DNA of 64,000 nt from Endomychus coccineus (Eukaryota; Arthropoda; Insecta; Coleoptera; Endomychidae), in contig OY294067.1 of the NCBI GenBank assembly GCA_958510875.1, positions 250,867,736-250,931,735 of the forward strand. Reading direction: 5' to 3'. Position 1 is the first letter of the stretch, and the number at the start of each line of letters is the position of its first letter. Position numbers and translations under genes: made by a program. Shown here piece by piece: positions 10,860-21,014 of this stretch. The notes beneath the pieces are model-generated. The model ran no database searches and was not told the DNA's origin. It worked only from the letters and a program-made list of their open reading frames with translations.

Positions 10860-11390
10860 TTCACACTGTGGATATATTATAACAATATTGATAAGAAATA
10901 ATCACCTTTACCCACTAAAAATACTATTAAAGAAATTTCTTTTTCGTTTACACATTTCCGTTCCTTCCAAATCACCTAGATATTTGTATGTTCTGGGTTT
11001 TAAAAGTGATAAACTTTTTTTGGATATGGTGTGACCTGTATTCAAAATATGTTCAGGTACCACTGATTTTCCACCATTTATTTATATGGGCATATATATA
11101 AAAAACAAACATATTTTGAATACAGGTCAGACCATTTCTCAAGAAAGCTTATAACTTTTAAAACACAGTACAGACAAATATCTGGGTAATTTAGAAGGGA
11201 TAGAAATGTATAAATGAAAAATCAATTTATTAAATTACGATTTATTTCCATCTAAGTGTAACCCACTGTCTACATTATTATCCTCAAATAGTATTCAAAC
11301 AGGCATATTTTGATTTATAATTTAGTTTGCTCTGATGAAGTTTATCGAAACGATTGCATATCTCCCTGTACTTATTAGTCGAGGAAATGA
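10860..11390. mobile_element. PLE remnant: two head-to-head GIY-YIG tails with a hammerhead motif
   Basis: The minus strand of 11060-10860 encodes NILNTGHTISKKSLSLLKPR and then YKYLGDLEGTEMCKR. The plus strand of 11105-11280 encodes a close relative (ISQESL-like, then LLKHSTDKYLGNLEGIEMYK). Between them TGACCTGTATTCAAAATATG (11032-11052) recurs inverted at 11108-11128. Both are the segment just C-terminal to a PLE GIY-YIG domain. Downstream on the plus strand CTGATGA (11332-11338) is followed by AGTTTATC and GAAAC, a weak hammerhead core. Stops interrupt both frames. Confidence 0.72.
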
Positions 11391-12142
11391 AGCAGAAAAA
11401 AGGCCAAAGTAAAAAAAAATCGGATGAACCGATTCTGAAAATTTTTTTAAAATCGATTCTGAAAGTTATCTAGAAAAATTGTTACCATTTTTGTTCGAAT
11501 GTGCATTTTAGCATTTCAACAGAGGAAGATGCATCTTTTTGAATGCATTTTTAGGAGCTATAATAAAATAAATAATCAAAATCAGAAAAAATCTCCAAAT
11601 ATACCCAACATATCTCACTCGGATGTTTTTGGGGTCGCTGATCACGATTCCGGTGCCAGATTTGAACTACGACCCCCTGGGGCTCAGGACATCCTGGTAT
11701 TAACGTCGTCTTCAGGGAATTTACAGAAATATTTTCTGCAAAGGAATGAAACCTATTAGGGAAGCTCTCTTGAGCATACGGGTTATGACCGTGACACTCA
11801 ATAGATACCCAGGTCTTCTTGTGGTATTTTTTCTAATGTGCTCTGAAATAAAACTAAATTGTTCTCTTCGGGGTACACTAAACTCGCTGACGAACGTCGC
11901 TTTACAGAAATATGGTAAATAACAAGAAAACCTCGTAAATTACGGTGAATTACACAAATTTTTCAGCACAAAAATCGGTAATTTATCTTGTAAATTACGA
12001 GAATGCTGTAATTTGTTTCTAGTAAATTGACGGTAAATGTCCACGGTACTTACACAAATGTACCTACAGCAAAACCGCCGGCTGTTAGAGTTACCAGCGG
12101 CCACTGGACCTTCAGGGTACATGTACAACAAAAGGACAGGAA
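11391..12142. other. No supported gene; low-complexity stretch
   Basis: Contains short runs of GTAAATTAC-like words (11925-12040). An 86-residue frame at 11499-11759 has a G+C-richer patch and matches nothing I can name. Probably old repeat DNA. Confidence 0.35.
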
Positions 12143-13020
12143 CTTATTTATTTATTTATTTATTTATTCATTTATTTAGTACAGGCAACCCGACAGAATA
12201 ATAATTTTACAATAACGGGGTTACACAGATCCAAAAAAGTAAATAAATTAATTTACACCTAACACAAGATTGAGAAGAAAAAGAGAAAAGAGAAAAAAAA
12301 AAAAAAAGAAGGGAATACCTATATTTCAATTCATTTTCACATATTGTACAGTTTAGTTTCTGAAAACACCAATGGCACATAGTTTTAATCTATGCATAGA
12401 AACATGGAGTAAGTCTATGTGTGTGAAAAATAAATTCTACTTTTTCTGTAGCAAACACATTGGCGAATTATTTGCATAATTTGTTGCAAATGATGGGTGT
12501 AGAACAGTGTGTGGGCGATCGAGAACTGTATCGTCTGACGTTAAAGTGAATATTACTCAATATAGATTGGCAGTTGATAATATTGTTCAAAATCTTGTAA
12601 AGGAAAATTAGTCCTGAAACATTTCTACTAGAATTTAGTTTTAATAATGTGTAATGCCGAAGGCTATCGTCATACGTGTTAAAATGAAGTCTTCTATGAA
12701 ATCTAAAATTGAGGGAATTAATTTTTGTACTTTTTCCAATCTAACAATGTATTTGATATACAGTGGGTTCCATACTAGATAGATGTATTCTGGGAATCAG
12801 GATTAGTAAATGATTTAGTTGTGCGCAATATAAAGCCTAGGTTCCTAAGAGGTTTCTTGACAATTATTTCTACGTTTGATTTAAATGACAATTTACAGTC
12901 TAATGTTACCCCTAGATCGTCAATTGTTACTACCTGTTCCAGCAACATACTATTAATATGGTATGTGTTTTCAAACACATCAAGTATTTTGGAAAAAGTG
13001 ATTTGATGACATTATCTATG
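12143..13020 (-). pseudogene. LINE reverse transcriptase 3' fragment with (TTTA)n tail
   Basis: Minus strand, in order: KCHQITFSKILDVFENTYHI, then DDLGVTLDCKLSFKSNVEII (about 12915-12855) and LGFILRTTKSF. This is the DLGV-D-L-F-H block downstream of the LINE catalytic core. It continues, with frame changes, to EYIYLVWNPLYIKYIVRLEK (about 12770-12710) and then LLKLNSSRNVSGLIFLYKIL (about 12640). The 3' untranslated part ends in a TAAA-type simple repeat (12144-12178), the LINE tail. Related in type to the LINE at 49.0-50.0 kb. Jockey/CR1-like clade inferred. Confidence 0.75.
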
Positions 13021-14040
13021 TTCAGAAATAATCTATTGAGTTCACGTTGAAGAGAGAAGCAATCATAGATAGAAGTAACAGATTTATAGATTTTTTAATA
13101 TATTAGAATGCATACAACATTTATAAACATGATGACAATGTAGTTTTGAATCATCGAATAGATGTTGAGAATTCACTGACTACTATAATAACTTTACCAA
13201 CACAATTTCAATCACAGGTTTTACCATACCCGCTATACTGCTAATAACATGCCTATACCATAGTAAACGATTGTTCATATGTTGTCATTAAAGTGAAAAA
13301 TTGTGTTCCGCATTTTATCATTGAATAAATTCCGATCATTTTGTTACAGTAAAATTAGGTGAAGGGTGAATAGCTGAAATTCAATTAAATTTGGTAATCA
13401 AAATCTCCACTACATTTCATATATTTCATGTGACAGAATGTTGATTCATTGAACATTGTTTCAGAATTAATTCATTTGAATAACATCAATAGGAACGTAT
13501 ATGATCTTCGTCCATTTTGTCACATCAACGAAGGCACTCAGCTATATCATGGTGTAGTCTTCATTAGTCGGAAATATTCGTTGGTTTGTCATACATGTGC
13601 GACGGTCAGAACACAAAACAATCAGCGTTATTAGCTCCGAGCATCATTAACCTCTCCACCAATCAAAACAATTTTAACCGCTACTGTGTTAATTAATTCT
13701 GTTTGAAGCTTGCCTGCTTCATTACTGAATTGACGATTAGTACTACATAATTGCTATTGTAGATGGGAGATTACTATTACTTTGGGAAATTAGAATATTG
13801 TTCCATTATATTAATTTGATTTTCAAAAGATATGGGATGGAAATAACGCTGTTTTCAATGATTTTGCTTGCTATGAATTGATCAACAAGGTATATAGTTC
13901 AATATATTCTCTCGGGGTCAGTATTTGCTCTAACCAATACCAATTCCCTTGCCTCAATCACGTTCAATAGCTGGAGACTTGTTTTCCGGCCACCATATTG
14001 TTTCAAAGAGTAATTCAACTATGTGTTGATATATAACAGT
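13021..14040. other. No supported gene
   Basis: A+T-rich non-coding DNA; nothing recognised. Confidence 0.4.
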
Positions 14041-14042
14041 AC

Positions 14043-14400
14043 TTGGATGAAAAATCAATCTCGAGAATGGTGGTACAAGGCGCCGGAAATGAGACCAAAG
14101 AGTTCATTAAAGAATCATCACCAAAATGCACGGAGTACCTACTAAGCCAGAATAGAATATCAAATAGAATCATGGTTGGACCCCTGACAGGGCATTGTAG
14201 ACTCAACAAACACATCGGACTGGCAGATACAACCTTATGCAGGTGCTACTGCGAAGGCCTAACAAGGCTAAGGTTCTCAACAATAGGAAAGGAAAAACCA
14301 CAACCATCCCACCATATGGATGACCCAAGGTCTGGCCTATGGAGTCTAGTAATAAAGACGGGTCTAGACAATGAACTCTAACATAACAAAAGCACATACA
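14043..14400 (+). pseudogene. LINE C-terminal RNase H-adjacent fragment
   Basis: The 112-residue frame contains MVGPLTGHCRLNKHIGLADT then TLCRCYCEG, matching the conserved L-TGH-LN-H...C-C-E tail after the RNase H domain of I/Jockey-type LINE polyproteins, where it forms a zinc-knuckle-like end. It closes with SGLWSLVIKTGLDNEL, like the usual extreme C-terminus. A CTAT-rich tail follows at 14440-14470. The reverse transcriptase is absent, so this is a 5'-truncated copy. Confidence 0.65.
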
Positions 14401-14540
14401 TAATAGATCTGCAAAGGTCGCTCATAGCCCACAAGCCCCATGCAATCTACCCATCTATCTATCTGTGTATGTATTTTTGGAGGTGTGGACTGATTTCCAA
14501 TTTCCAAACTCCAATTGAATTAGCTCTGTATTGCGCTCCC

Positions 14541-14812
14541 AGTCTTGGTCTTGGTCTTGGTCTTGCAGCAAGAGTCTCGCAAGTCTCGCAATTACCTATT
14601 AGTGTTTCTGTTTTTCATTTTTATTCAACTTTTTTATGTTGGCACAATTTACACAAAGCACTTTGGGATGCATGAATTATTCCGAAAAACTTATCAAATT
14701 TGCTTTTAGGTCTTTCAGATCTATAACTCCAACTCTCACTACTCCGACTAGAACTATTTGAATCTTCGTCACTCATGTCAAATTGTAAACGTGATAAGTT
14801 TTCCGAGAACAA
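14541..14812 (-). pseudogene. hAT-like N-terminal BED zinc-finger fragment with CTTGGT-motif array
   Basis: The minus-strand frame 14812-14621 begins MFSENLSRLQFDMSDEDSNS and ends SKFDKFFGIIHASQSALCKL then CQHKKVE. The A-CKLC motif with aromatic spacing resembles the first half of a BED finger at the N-terminus of hAT transposases; the C-terminal H/C pair is lost at the stop. Next to it (14541-14575) lies an array of TCTTGG repeats and AGTCTCGCAAGTCTCGC, and the same words build a hairpin at 15.5 kb inside the tandem unit. hAT assignment is moderate. Confidence 0.45.
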
Positions 14813-15522
14813 CGAGGATTAGAGTAAAATCAATTATTACATTAGACTCGAAGCAAAGCTCAATTGGGAATGACTGGAATTGAAATGAATACTATCACTT
14901 ATAGTCCATTCGCTTAGATAGTGTCGCCTTGTACCACGCCGCCTTGGCACGATGCCCTCGCAAATCAAAGGATGCCGCATGCGGCGTACAGACGCATGAC
15001 ATTGTAGCGTCCTGCTTTTCGCTCTTATACCTACCTTATTATTATAAGTTAGATTTCAAATCAGTTTGTAAGATCTCTTTTTCGGCCTGTAACTTTTGAA
15101 ATATTAAGAAAATAAACATTTTCTCGGTAACATACTACATATCATTTTATTACGCTTTATTCTATATAGCTTATTTTTCGTTTTCATTTATTTTCATACT
15201 GTATTCAATATATTATTTTTTATTTACTGATTCGGACTGCGTAAATTCCCCCTTCAACGAAAATGCACTGATAGTGATTTATATCTGTACTTTAAGTCTT
15301 CCTATTTGCTGCCTATTTTCTTCTTCAAAATTTTATGTACTAGTACCTTCTTTTATTTTGTTTCGTTTGTTTTCTATGTGTCAATTTCTTGTATTATAAA
15401 TTAAGCCTGTCCGTTCCCTGAAACGACACTCAGTCCTAACTGCAAGGCGCAAGAGTCTCGCAGGCTTAGTATTGTTCTTGCTCAAATCTTGCACGGTCAG
15501 TCTTGGTCTTGCTAAAATTACG

Positions 15523-15592
15523 CGGTCTTGGTCTTGGTCTTGCAAAAATGCAAGAACAAGACCAAGACTGCAAGACTGCAAGACCAAGACCG
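15523..15592. repeat. CTTGGT/AAGACC hairpin in tandem unit
   Basis: A run CGGTCTTGGTCTTGGTCTTG is followed after a short loop by its inverse, AAGACCAAGACCG. The same hairpin lies at 23111-23180 in unit 2. The words match the array beside the hAT-like fragment at 14.54 kb, so this may be a foldback derivative of that element. Confidence 0.7.
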
Positions 15593-15740
15593 ATTTTGGG
15601 CAATACTACTATGGATGAGGTGCTGTTATATGTTCTGGATAATAGAAGGATGCTAACAAACAATCAATATCTCATTGACATATTTCACGAAAATGCATAA
15701 TATGTATATTCATGTGTGAATCTGGTGTCATGATTCCGTG

Positions 15741-15852
15741 AGACGAGACTAGACGAGATAAAGGCTTCTCGTCTCGATTTCGAAACAAAATTCCTTGTTT
15801 CGACAAGCCACATCGAGACAAGACGAGATAAAGACCTTATCTCGTCTCGACT
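15741..15852. repeat. GAGACGAGA inverted-repeat cluster
   Basis: GAGACGAGACTAGACGAGATA and the inverse words CTTATCTCGTCTCGAC are interleaved around a TTTCGAAACAAAATT centre. The copy in unit 2 is at 23329-23440. Non-coding; function unknown. Confidence 0.6.
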
Positions 15853-16652
15853 TCTATACTGACTCGTGTGTGATGAGAGAGTGGTAAAAAACGTCTGAAA
15901 TTGTAAGTTTATTTTTGCTAATTTCGTATACCTAGATTTTCACCACTTCCTTCCAGAATCGCCTAAGAAATTATAAAACCTCGCCAAACTTTATCCAGAT
16001 ATGACTGAATATATTCTGGGCATTTGAATTACTTTGGGGGTATCTAGTCCCCAAGGCATAAATAAATTTTTTTTTAAAAAGTCTAGCATGCACATATTTT
16101 GAGAAAGTTATTGGAGATACTAATATTTTATGGTGAATTTTTTTTGAACATTTTTCTATAAAATGGTAAACTTGAATCTAAAACACTATCTAAATCTGGA
16201 AAATTTTGTACACAATCCATGAATCAATTCTTGCATGAGGTTCAGTATCGCAATTTTTTATGTATAATTTACAATACGTTTTTTGACTAATACTACTCAA
16301 CCTATTCTTACCAATAAAATTTTGAAAAACAAACAAATTTCGTATTATTTCACATAATTTTGAAACTATTAGTCCACATTGATAAATACTTGACCCCAGA
16401 ATCATCGCCGAGTAAAGAATCAATTTATTTCCTGGTAAAAATTTAGAATATCATCTAGATAACTCTTATTTCGCCGATATGTTCAATTTTTAAGCTATTG
16501 CATATAGCTTTTATCGCGGGCTTTGAGCGCGGCGACCAAATCAAGAAAAAAAAAACAGAAGACAAATACCGTAACGAAAATGTAAAAAAACAAAAAACAA
16601 ATACCGTAACGAAATATCCTAAGACCCACCACTCCGCCTACCATGTAGCTCG

Positions 16653-17752
16653 TGATACCAATAGGTTGTAGGTCGCTTGTGGGCGGAGCCTAACCTCAGC
16701 TGCACCGGCTTGGTCAGTTGTGGTAGAGCGCGTGGATTGATGAATGTAAGAGTGGAAAATCTCGTATTCGAAGATCACGATGTAGAAGTGGAAGTATTTC
16801 GTATTCGTAGCGTAGGTTGTTGTTGTTACCTGAGGAATAGAAATAACCTGTAAAGAAAGAAACAGAGGGCAAGCTTACCAAATGAAGTGATGTCCTAGCG
16901 GAGGCTGCTGCGATGTTGTTGCACTTCCTACACTTACTTAGCTACACTCACTAGGGTAGGAATAAGGTAGGGTGTGAAATAAAACAAACAGTTGAAGTGT
17001 TGAAAGCAATGCCAGTCTAGCAACGCGCGTGGGTCTCGAGAGCAGGAGCCTCAACGTGAGCCGGAGTTTCCGTGGACGCACCTCGGTGCTAGTCTCGTAT
17101 GAGAGGACGTAGCGACGCGTAGGGGACGGAGAACGTGCCGGGACGAAGTGTCCTACTTCTGCGATGCGAGGCAGAGTAACCTGGAGTCGGTTATCCGCTC
17201 GTTGTAGCGCCACGGGCCGTAGAAATGGAATGCGTGTTTGAAGGGCGTTGGCCAAGTCTGAGAAGACAGTAAAGCTCAACGCGCGATGTGGTTACGAGTG
17301 TAGATGTGTGCTGCAGTGTCGCTAGCGCTGGTCGGAGGCCGGCCGTGGATCCTAGGAAGTCGTTGTGCTTGCGCTAGGCCGGTGCGGTCCGCTAGTCAGG
17401 CGTAGTGACGTCTGCGTGGGTGTAGAATGTGTATAGATGTGTAAAGCTGAAGTCTGGGTTCCTAGCGCTGGAATGGGAGCTGTCCGCAGGTCCGGCGAAG
17501 AAGACTAGCAAAGATGTAGAAGATCTAGGCTAGCCGGAGGTCCAGAAAGGTCTCCTCAAGAGCAGCGATGTTTGCGTGCTTTTATAGGTTTCTGATAAAT
17601 TGAAGTTAGAATGGCGAGTTCTGATTGGTTGGAATAGTTTTGTATTCGGTAAGAGGTGCCGAACGAGAATATGCTAGAAGCGGGGAAAAGCAACGAAGTC
17701 TATGAGTCGAATTAGCGATGCACGGCAAAGCTAATTCGACGGACGGATATCA
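16653..17752 (-). repeat. 3' LTR
   Basis: 1,100-bp LTR, the downstream copy in the element's own orientation. Contains a TATAAAAG promoter-like box at 17586-17579 (minus strand). The 113-residue open frame inside both LTRs is not similar to any protein I know and is probably chance. Confidence 0.92.
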
Positions 17753-17767
17753 GTCGCCCCTCTCTTT
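17753..17767 (-). other. Polypurine tract
   Basis: Minus-strand AAAGAGAGGGGCGAC directly abuts the 3' LTR, the usual place and composition of the plus-strand DNA primer. Confidence 0.7.
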
Positions 17768-18047
17768 GGAGACTTTGTTGCGCATTGCTAGATCGGCTGT
17801 TATTTATTGTGAAAATGCGCGCCTGCAGTGCGTCTTAAAAATTAAAAAAGAACTATTCCCGATTCCGGCTAGTGTCTAAGGAAACTGCAGAAAACTCAGA
17901 CCGAATAGTTGACATGAACATAATATGAAATATGCAGTAATGGTACAATACAATACAATATGACATAAAAATGAGCATGTGCATGTCTCTAACATGTTTT
18001 TGGGGACACTCGCGAACACTGGCACTAACTTACTAGACTCACCTGGC

Positions 18048-19010
18048 TTACGCCCGCGTAGGCAGTGGCTTGTAGCTTGTAGAGCAGTGAGCTGAGCGTC
18101 CGGGTTGACCGTCAGGAGGCTCGGCTGGCTGATGTGGCTCAGGCTCTGGAGCTGATATCCTGGGTCGGTGTGGCTCTGCATCCGGGTGTGGGAGCTGTGG
18201 TCCTTGTCCTAGGATGTTGTGGTGCCAATTCCTGATGCTGGACGACTTGTCAGCATCTCGAAGTTGGGCTGTCTTGGTCTCTGCATTAAGCGGCGGGGCT
18301 TGAATGACGGAGAGCTGTGGTGGGAGCATCCTGTCACTGTGATGAGCTTGAGGGATGTCCTGTTGATCGGATCCTGGTTGTGGGAGCATCCTGTCACTGC
18401 GGTGAGCTTCAGGGATGTCCTGATGATGTTCTTCATGCGGAAGTTCGTTGTCCGGGACTGTGACATATTCTGGAGGCTGTGGTGCATGTGGAGATGTCCA
18501 ATGCAATGTGGCGCGAAGTTCGTTGGTTCCATGGTGGAGGCATCCGCTTCCGTAGTCAAGTGTGACTTCCTGTTGAAGGAGCCATGGTTGTCCAAGGACG
18601 ATGTCTTCGGCCAAGTCCGCGAGGATGATGAAGTCGCCGATGTATTCGAGACTTCCGATGTTGAACTGCAACGTCGCGAGACCCAATGCGCTGATTGGAC
18701 TGCTGTGTGTTGCGAGCTGTACTTCGATGTCCGTGCGTGTCATGAAGTTGGTCACAATCCGCGATGATGCGAAGTTGTGAGATGCACCGGTGTCCACGAA
18801 TGCATAGTGATGTGTACCTGCGAACATAGCTGGAACAAAGGTTAGTTGACTTACCCTGGAGTTCGACAGTCTGATGTTGCTCCAGGTCGCCGAAACGTTG
18901 TTGTTCCCTAGTGGCGTGGTTGGTTCGTCCTGTTCAGGTTGTGGTTTTGTCTCGATTGTTGGTGATGTTGATGTGGGTGTGGGCCGGTAGTCGCTCCGGC
19001 CCGCTGCAAG
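18048..19010 (-). CDS. pro: Retropepsin (aspartic protease) domain, expressed by -1 frameshift from gag
   Basis: This frame is read after a predicted -1 shift at 19010 and adds about 320 residues to the first 284 of gag. The retropepsin active-site loop AFVDTGASHNFAS is intact (DTG at 18794-18786), followed by the expected DIVLGQPWL second lobe motif about 65 residues later. The protease would cut the Gag polyprotein in the particle and works as a dimer. After the domain comes a proline/histidine-rich tail with an imperfect repeat (two SDRMLP units about 22 residues apart). The frame ends at a stop ~295 bp before the 3' LTR, where reverse transcriptase would normally follow. The fusion product is an inference from the signal described separately. 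Confidence 0.85.
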   Translation of the reverse strand, partial: LAAGRSDYRPTPTSTSPTIETKPQPEQDEPTTPLGNNNVSATWSNIRLSNSRVSQLTFVPAMFAGTHHYAFVDTGASHNFASSRIVTNFMTRTDIEVQLATHSSPISALGLATLQFNIGSLEYIGDFIILADLAEDIVLGQPWLLQQEVTLDYGSGCLHHGTNELRATLHWTSPHAPQPPEYVTVPDNELPHEEHHQDIPEAHRSDRMLPQPGSDQQDIPQAHHSDRMLPPQLSVIQAPPLNAETKTAQLRDADKSSSIRNWHHNILGQGPQLPHPDAEPHRPRISAPEPEPHQPAEPPDGQPGRSAHCSTSYKPLPTRA

Positions 19011-19861
19011 TTTCCCTGGTTCCTTGGACAGTCGATGTTCCAATGAGGTCCCTGGCAAAACTTACACGGTGCTGATGGAAGTCGTGGTGATGTCGATATC
19101 ACTCGTTCCCTGGTTGTAGGAGGCTGCCTGTAGACCTGTGGAATAGAACTACCTGATTCTTTTCGGCGTGAGATTCCATCCTCAACGCGTCGTGCTGCGT
19201 CTAGGAACTCGTCGATGGTGCTGAAGAGCGTCGCATCTAGAGCCTGTTGGAGCTGCGGAGAACACTTCATTGAAAGTAGTTCCACGATGGCTTCCTCCGG
19301 ATGGTCGGGCAGTAGTCGCTTGTAGAGACGGCGTTGGCGTCCTACGAAGAACTCGATGGATTCGTCCTGGGCCTGGGTGGTAGTGAAGAGTAGGTTCAGC
19401 AACCTGACTCTTTCCCTTGGGCTGTCGAACCTGTGAAGAAGTTGTTTGGAGAACTCACCAAATGAGTACTCCAACTCCTGAAGTGGCTGATACCAGGCGG
19501 CGGCTTCACCCTGCAGTTTGGCTGCAGCTGTGCGCGTCTGGGTCCTGGCAGGCACGTCGTTGTCTTGAAACCAATCGCGTAGTTGGTCCAAGAAAGTATT
19601 AGGATCCTGATGTGGGAGTCCTGAATACGTGGGCAGCATGTCCGTGTTGAAATGAGCTGAAGCGGCGGGCTTCGCAGCTATTCCCTGGCTGATACACCTG
19701 AGGATGTCCAACATCTCGGCGTTCAGAAACGTTGTATGCTGGTGTTGTTGTGATGATGGGCGCCACTGGAGATCTGCGTCCCCCTCCAGAGGGGTTTTGA
19801 TCCTCCTGGGTTCATCCATTTGTCGCGTTGCTTGTTCCTTTCGTTGTGATCTTGTCTGCAT
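18908..19861 (-). CDS. gag: Gag structural protein
   Basis: ATG at 19861 lies 53 bp downstream of the 5' LTR; the frame is 317 residues and intact. It contains a Retrotrans_gag-type capsid block (GEAAAWYQPLQELEYSFGEF, residues ~118-137, then LLHRFDSPRERVRLLNLLF), which assembles the virus-like particle. Near the C-terminus is a zinc knuckle C266-KF-C269-QGP-H273-WNID-C278. It is CX2CX3HX4C, one residue shorter than the usual CX2CX4HX4C. A basic, glutamine/histidine-rich tail follows to the stop. The final ~34 codons overlap pro in the -1 frame. Intact frames and identical LTRs suggest it may still be expressed. Confidence 0.92.
   Translation of the reverse strand: MQTRSQRKEQATRQMDEPRRIKTPLEGDADLQWRPSSQQHQHTTFLNAEMLDILRCISQGIAAKPAASAHFNTDMLPTYSGLPHQDPNTFLDQLRDWFQDNDVPARTQTRTAAAKLQGEAAAWYQPLQELEYSFGEFSKQLLHRFDSPRERVRLLNLLFTTTQAQDESIEFFVGRQRRLYKRLLPDHPEEAIVELLSMKCSPQLQQALDATLFSTIDEFLDAARRVEDGISRRKESGSSIPQVYRQPPTTRERVISTSPRLPSAPCKFCQGPHWNIDCPRNQGNLQRAGATTGPHPHQHHQQSRQNHNLNRTNQPRH
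18981..19016 (-). promoter_or_regulatory. Programmed -1 ribosomal frameshift signal (gag to pro)
   Basis: The minus strand reads G GGA AAC (19016-19010), a canonical X XXY YYZ slippery heptamer exactly in the gag frame. After a 7-nt spacer (TTGCAGC) comes a 7-bp all-G/C hairpin, GGGCCGG and CCGGCCC with an 8-nt loop (18981-19002). Shifting here converts ...CPRNQGN into the protease frame LAAGRSDYR. Heptamer, spacing and stem all fit the established -1 frameshift architecture. Confidence 0.88.
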
Positions 19862-19889
19862 GGGTCCTCTATCTGCACGATGAGAGTAA

Positions 19890-19912
19890 GAGCCCCACGT
19901 TCGGGCACGCCA
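19890..19912 (-). other. Primer binding site, tRNA-Lys-like
   Basis: Two bases inside the 5' LTR, the minus strand reads TGGCGTGCCCGAACGTGGGG then CTC. This resembles the complement of the 3' end of eukaryotic tRNA-Lys (TGGCGCCCAACGTGGGGCTC) with three extra bases. Position is right for a primer site; the exact tRNA is inference. Confidence 0.55.
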
Positions 19913-19914
19913 AT

Positions 19915-21014
19915 TGATACCAATAGGTTGTAGGTCGCTTGTGGGCGGAGCCTAACCTCAGCTGCACCGGCTTGGTCAGTTGTGGTAGAGCGCGTGGATT
20001 GATGAATGTAAGAGTGGAAAATCTCGTATTCGAAGATCACGATGTAGAAGTGGAAGTATTTCGTATTCGTAGCGTAGGTTGTTGTTGTTACCTGAGGAAT
20101 AGAAATAACCTGTAAAGAAAGAAACAGAGGGCAAGCTTACCAAATGAAGTGATGTCCTAGCGGAGGCTGCTGCGATGTTGTTGCACTTCCTACACTTACT
20201 TAGCTACACTCACTAGGGTAGGAATAAGGTAGGGTGTGAAATAAAACAAACAGTTGAAGTGTTGAAAGCAATGCCAGTCTAGCAACGCGCGTGGGTCTCG
20301 AGAGCAGGAGCCTCAACGTGAGCCGGAGTTTCCGTGGACGCACCTCGGTGCTAGTCTCGTATGAGAGGACGTAGCGACGCGTAGGGGACGGAGAACGTGC
20401 CGGGACGAAGTGTCCTACTTCTGCGATGCGAGGCAGAGTAACCTGGAGTCGGTTATCCGCTCGTTGTAGCGCCACGGGCCGTAGAAATGGAATGCGTGTT
20501 TGAAGGGCGTTGGCCAAGTCTGAGAAGACAGTAAAGCTCAACGCGCGATGTGGTTACGAGTGTAGATGTGTGCTGCAGTGTCGCTAGCGCTGGTCGGAGG
20601 CCGGCCGTGGATCCTAGGAAGTCGTTGTGCTTGCGCTAGGCCGGTGCGGTCCGCTAGTCAGGCGTAGTGACGTCTGCGTGGGTGTAGAATGTGTATAGAT
20701 GTGTAAAGCTGAAGTCTGGGTTCCTAGCGCTGGAATGGGAGCTGTCCGCAGGTCCGGCGAAGAAGACTAGCAAAGATGTAGAAGATCTAGGCTAGCCGGA
20801 GGTCCAGAAAGGTCTCCTCAAGAGCAGCGATGTTTGCGTGCTTTTATAGGTTTCTGATAAATTGAAGTTAGAATGGCGAGTTCTGATTGGTTGGAATAGT
20901 TTTGTATTCGGTAAGAGGTGCCGAACGAGAATATGCTAGAAGCGGGGAAAAGCAACGAAGTCTATGAGTCGAATTAGCGATGCACGGCAAAGCTAATTCG
21001 ACGGACGGATATCA
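19915..21014 (-). repeat. 5' LTR
   Basis: 1,100-bp LTR upstream of gag. TATAAAAG at 20848-20841 on the minus strand is a plausible promoter box. No length difference from the 3' LTR. Confidence 0.92.

Larger units (their letters stand above)
16653..21014 (-). mobile_element. Non-autonomous Ty3/Gypsy-type LTR retrotransposon (gag-pro only)
   Basis: Two LTRs of exactly 1,100 bp (16653-17752 and 19915-21014) start TGATA and end TATCA and show no difference by eye. CTCG duplicates flank the element (16649-16652 and 21015-21018), and the uninterrupted target is visible in tandem unit 2 (around 24236). On the minus strand the order is 5' LTR, primer site, gag, protease, purine tract, 3' LTR. The internal 2,162 bp has no room for reverse transcriptase, RNase H or integrase and none is found, so replication must use enzymes from another element. 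Identical LTRs imply a recent insertion. The Gypsy-type class is inferred from the gag type and the -1 gag/pro layout. Confidence 0.93.

Noticed and set aside
14920..15010. Possible tRNA-derived SINE head in the tandem unit
   Set aside because: G+C-rich with words faintly like A and B boxes, but neither promoter box is close to consensus and no cloverleaf can be drawn.
16938..17279. 113-residue open frame inside both LTRs
   Set aside because: It repeats only because the LTRs are identical, has no family resemblance, and its position across the LTR does not suit a gene. Treated as chance.
18219..18767. 182-residue plus-strand frame opposite the protease
   Set aside because: A shadow of the minus-strand pro frame; no independent motifs.
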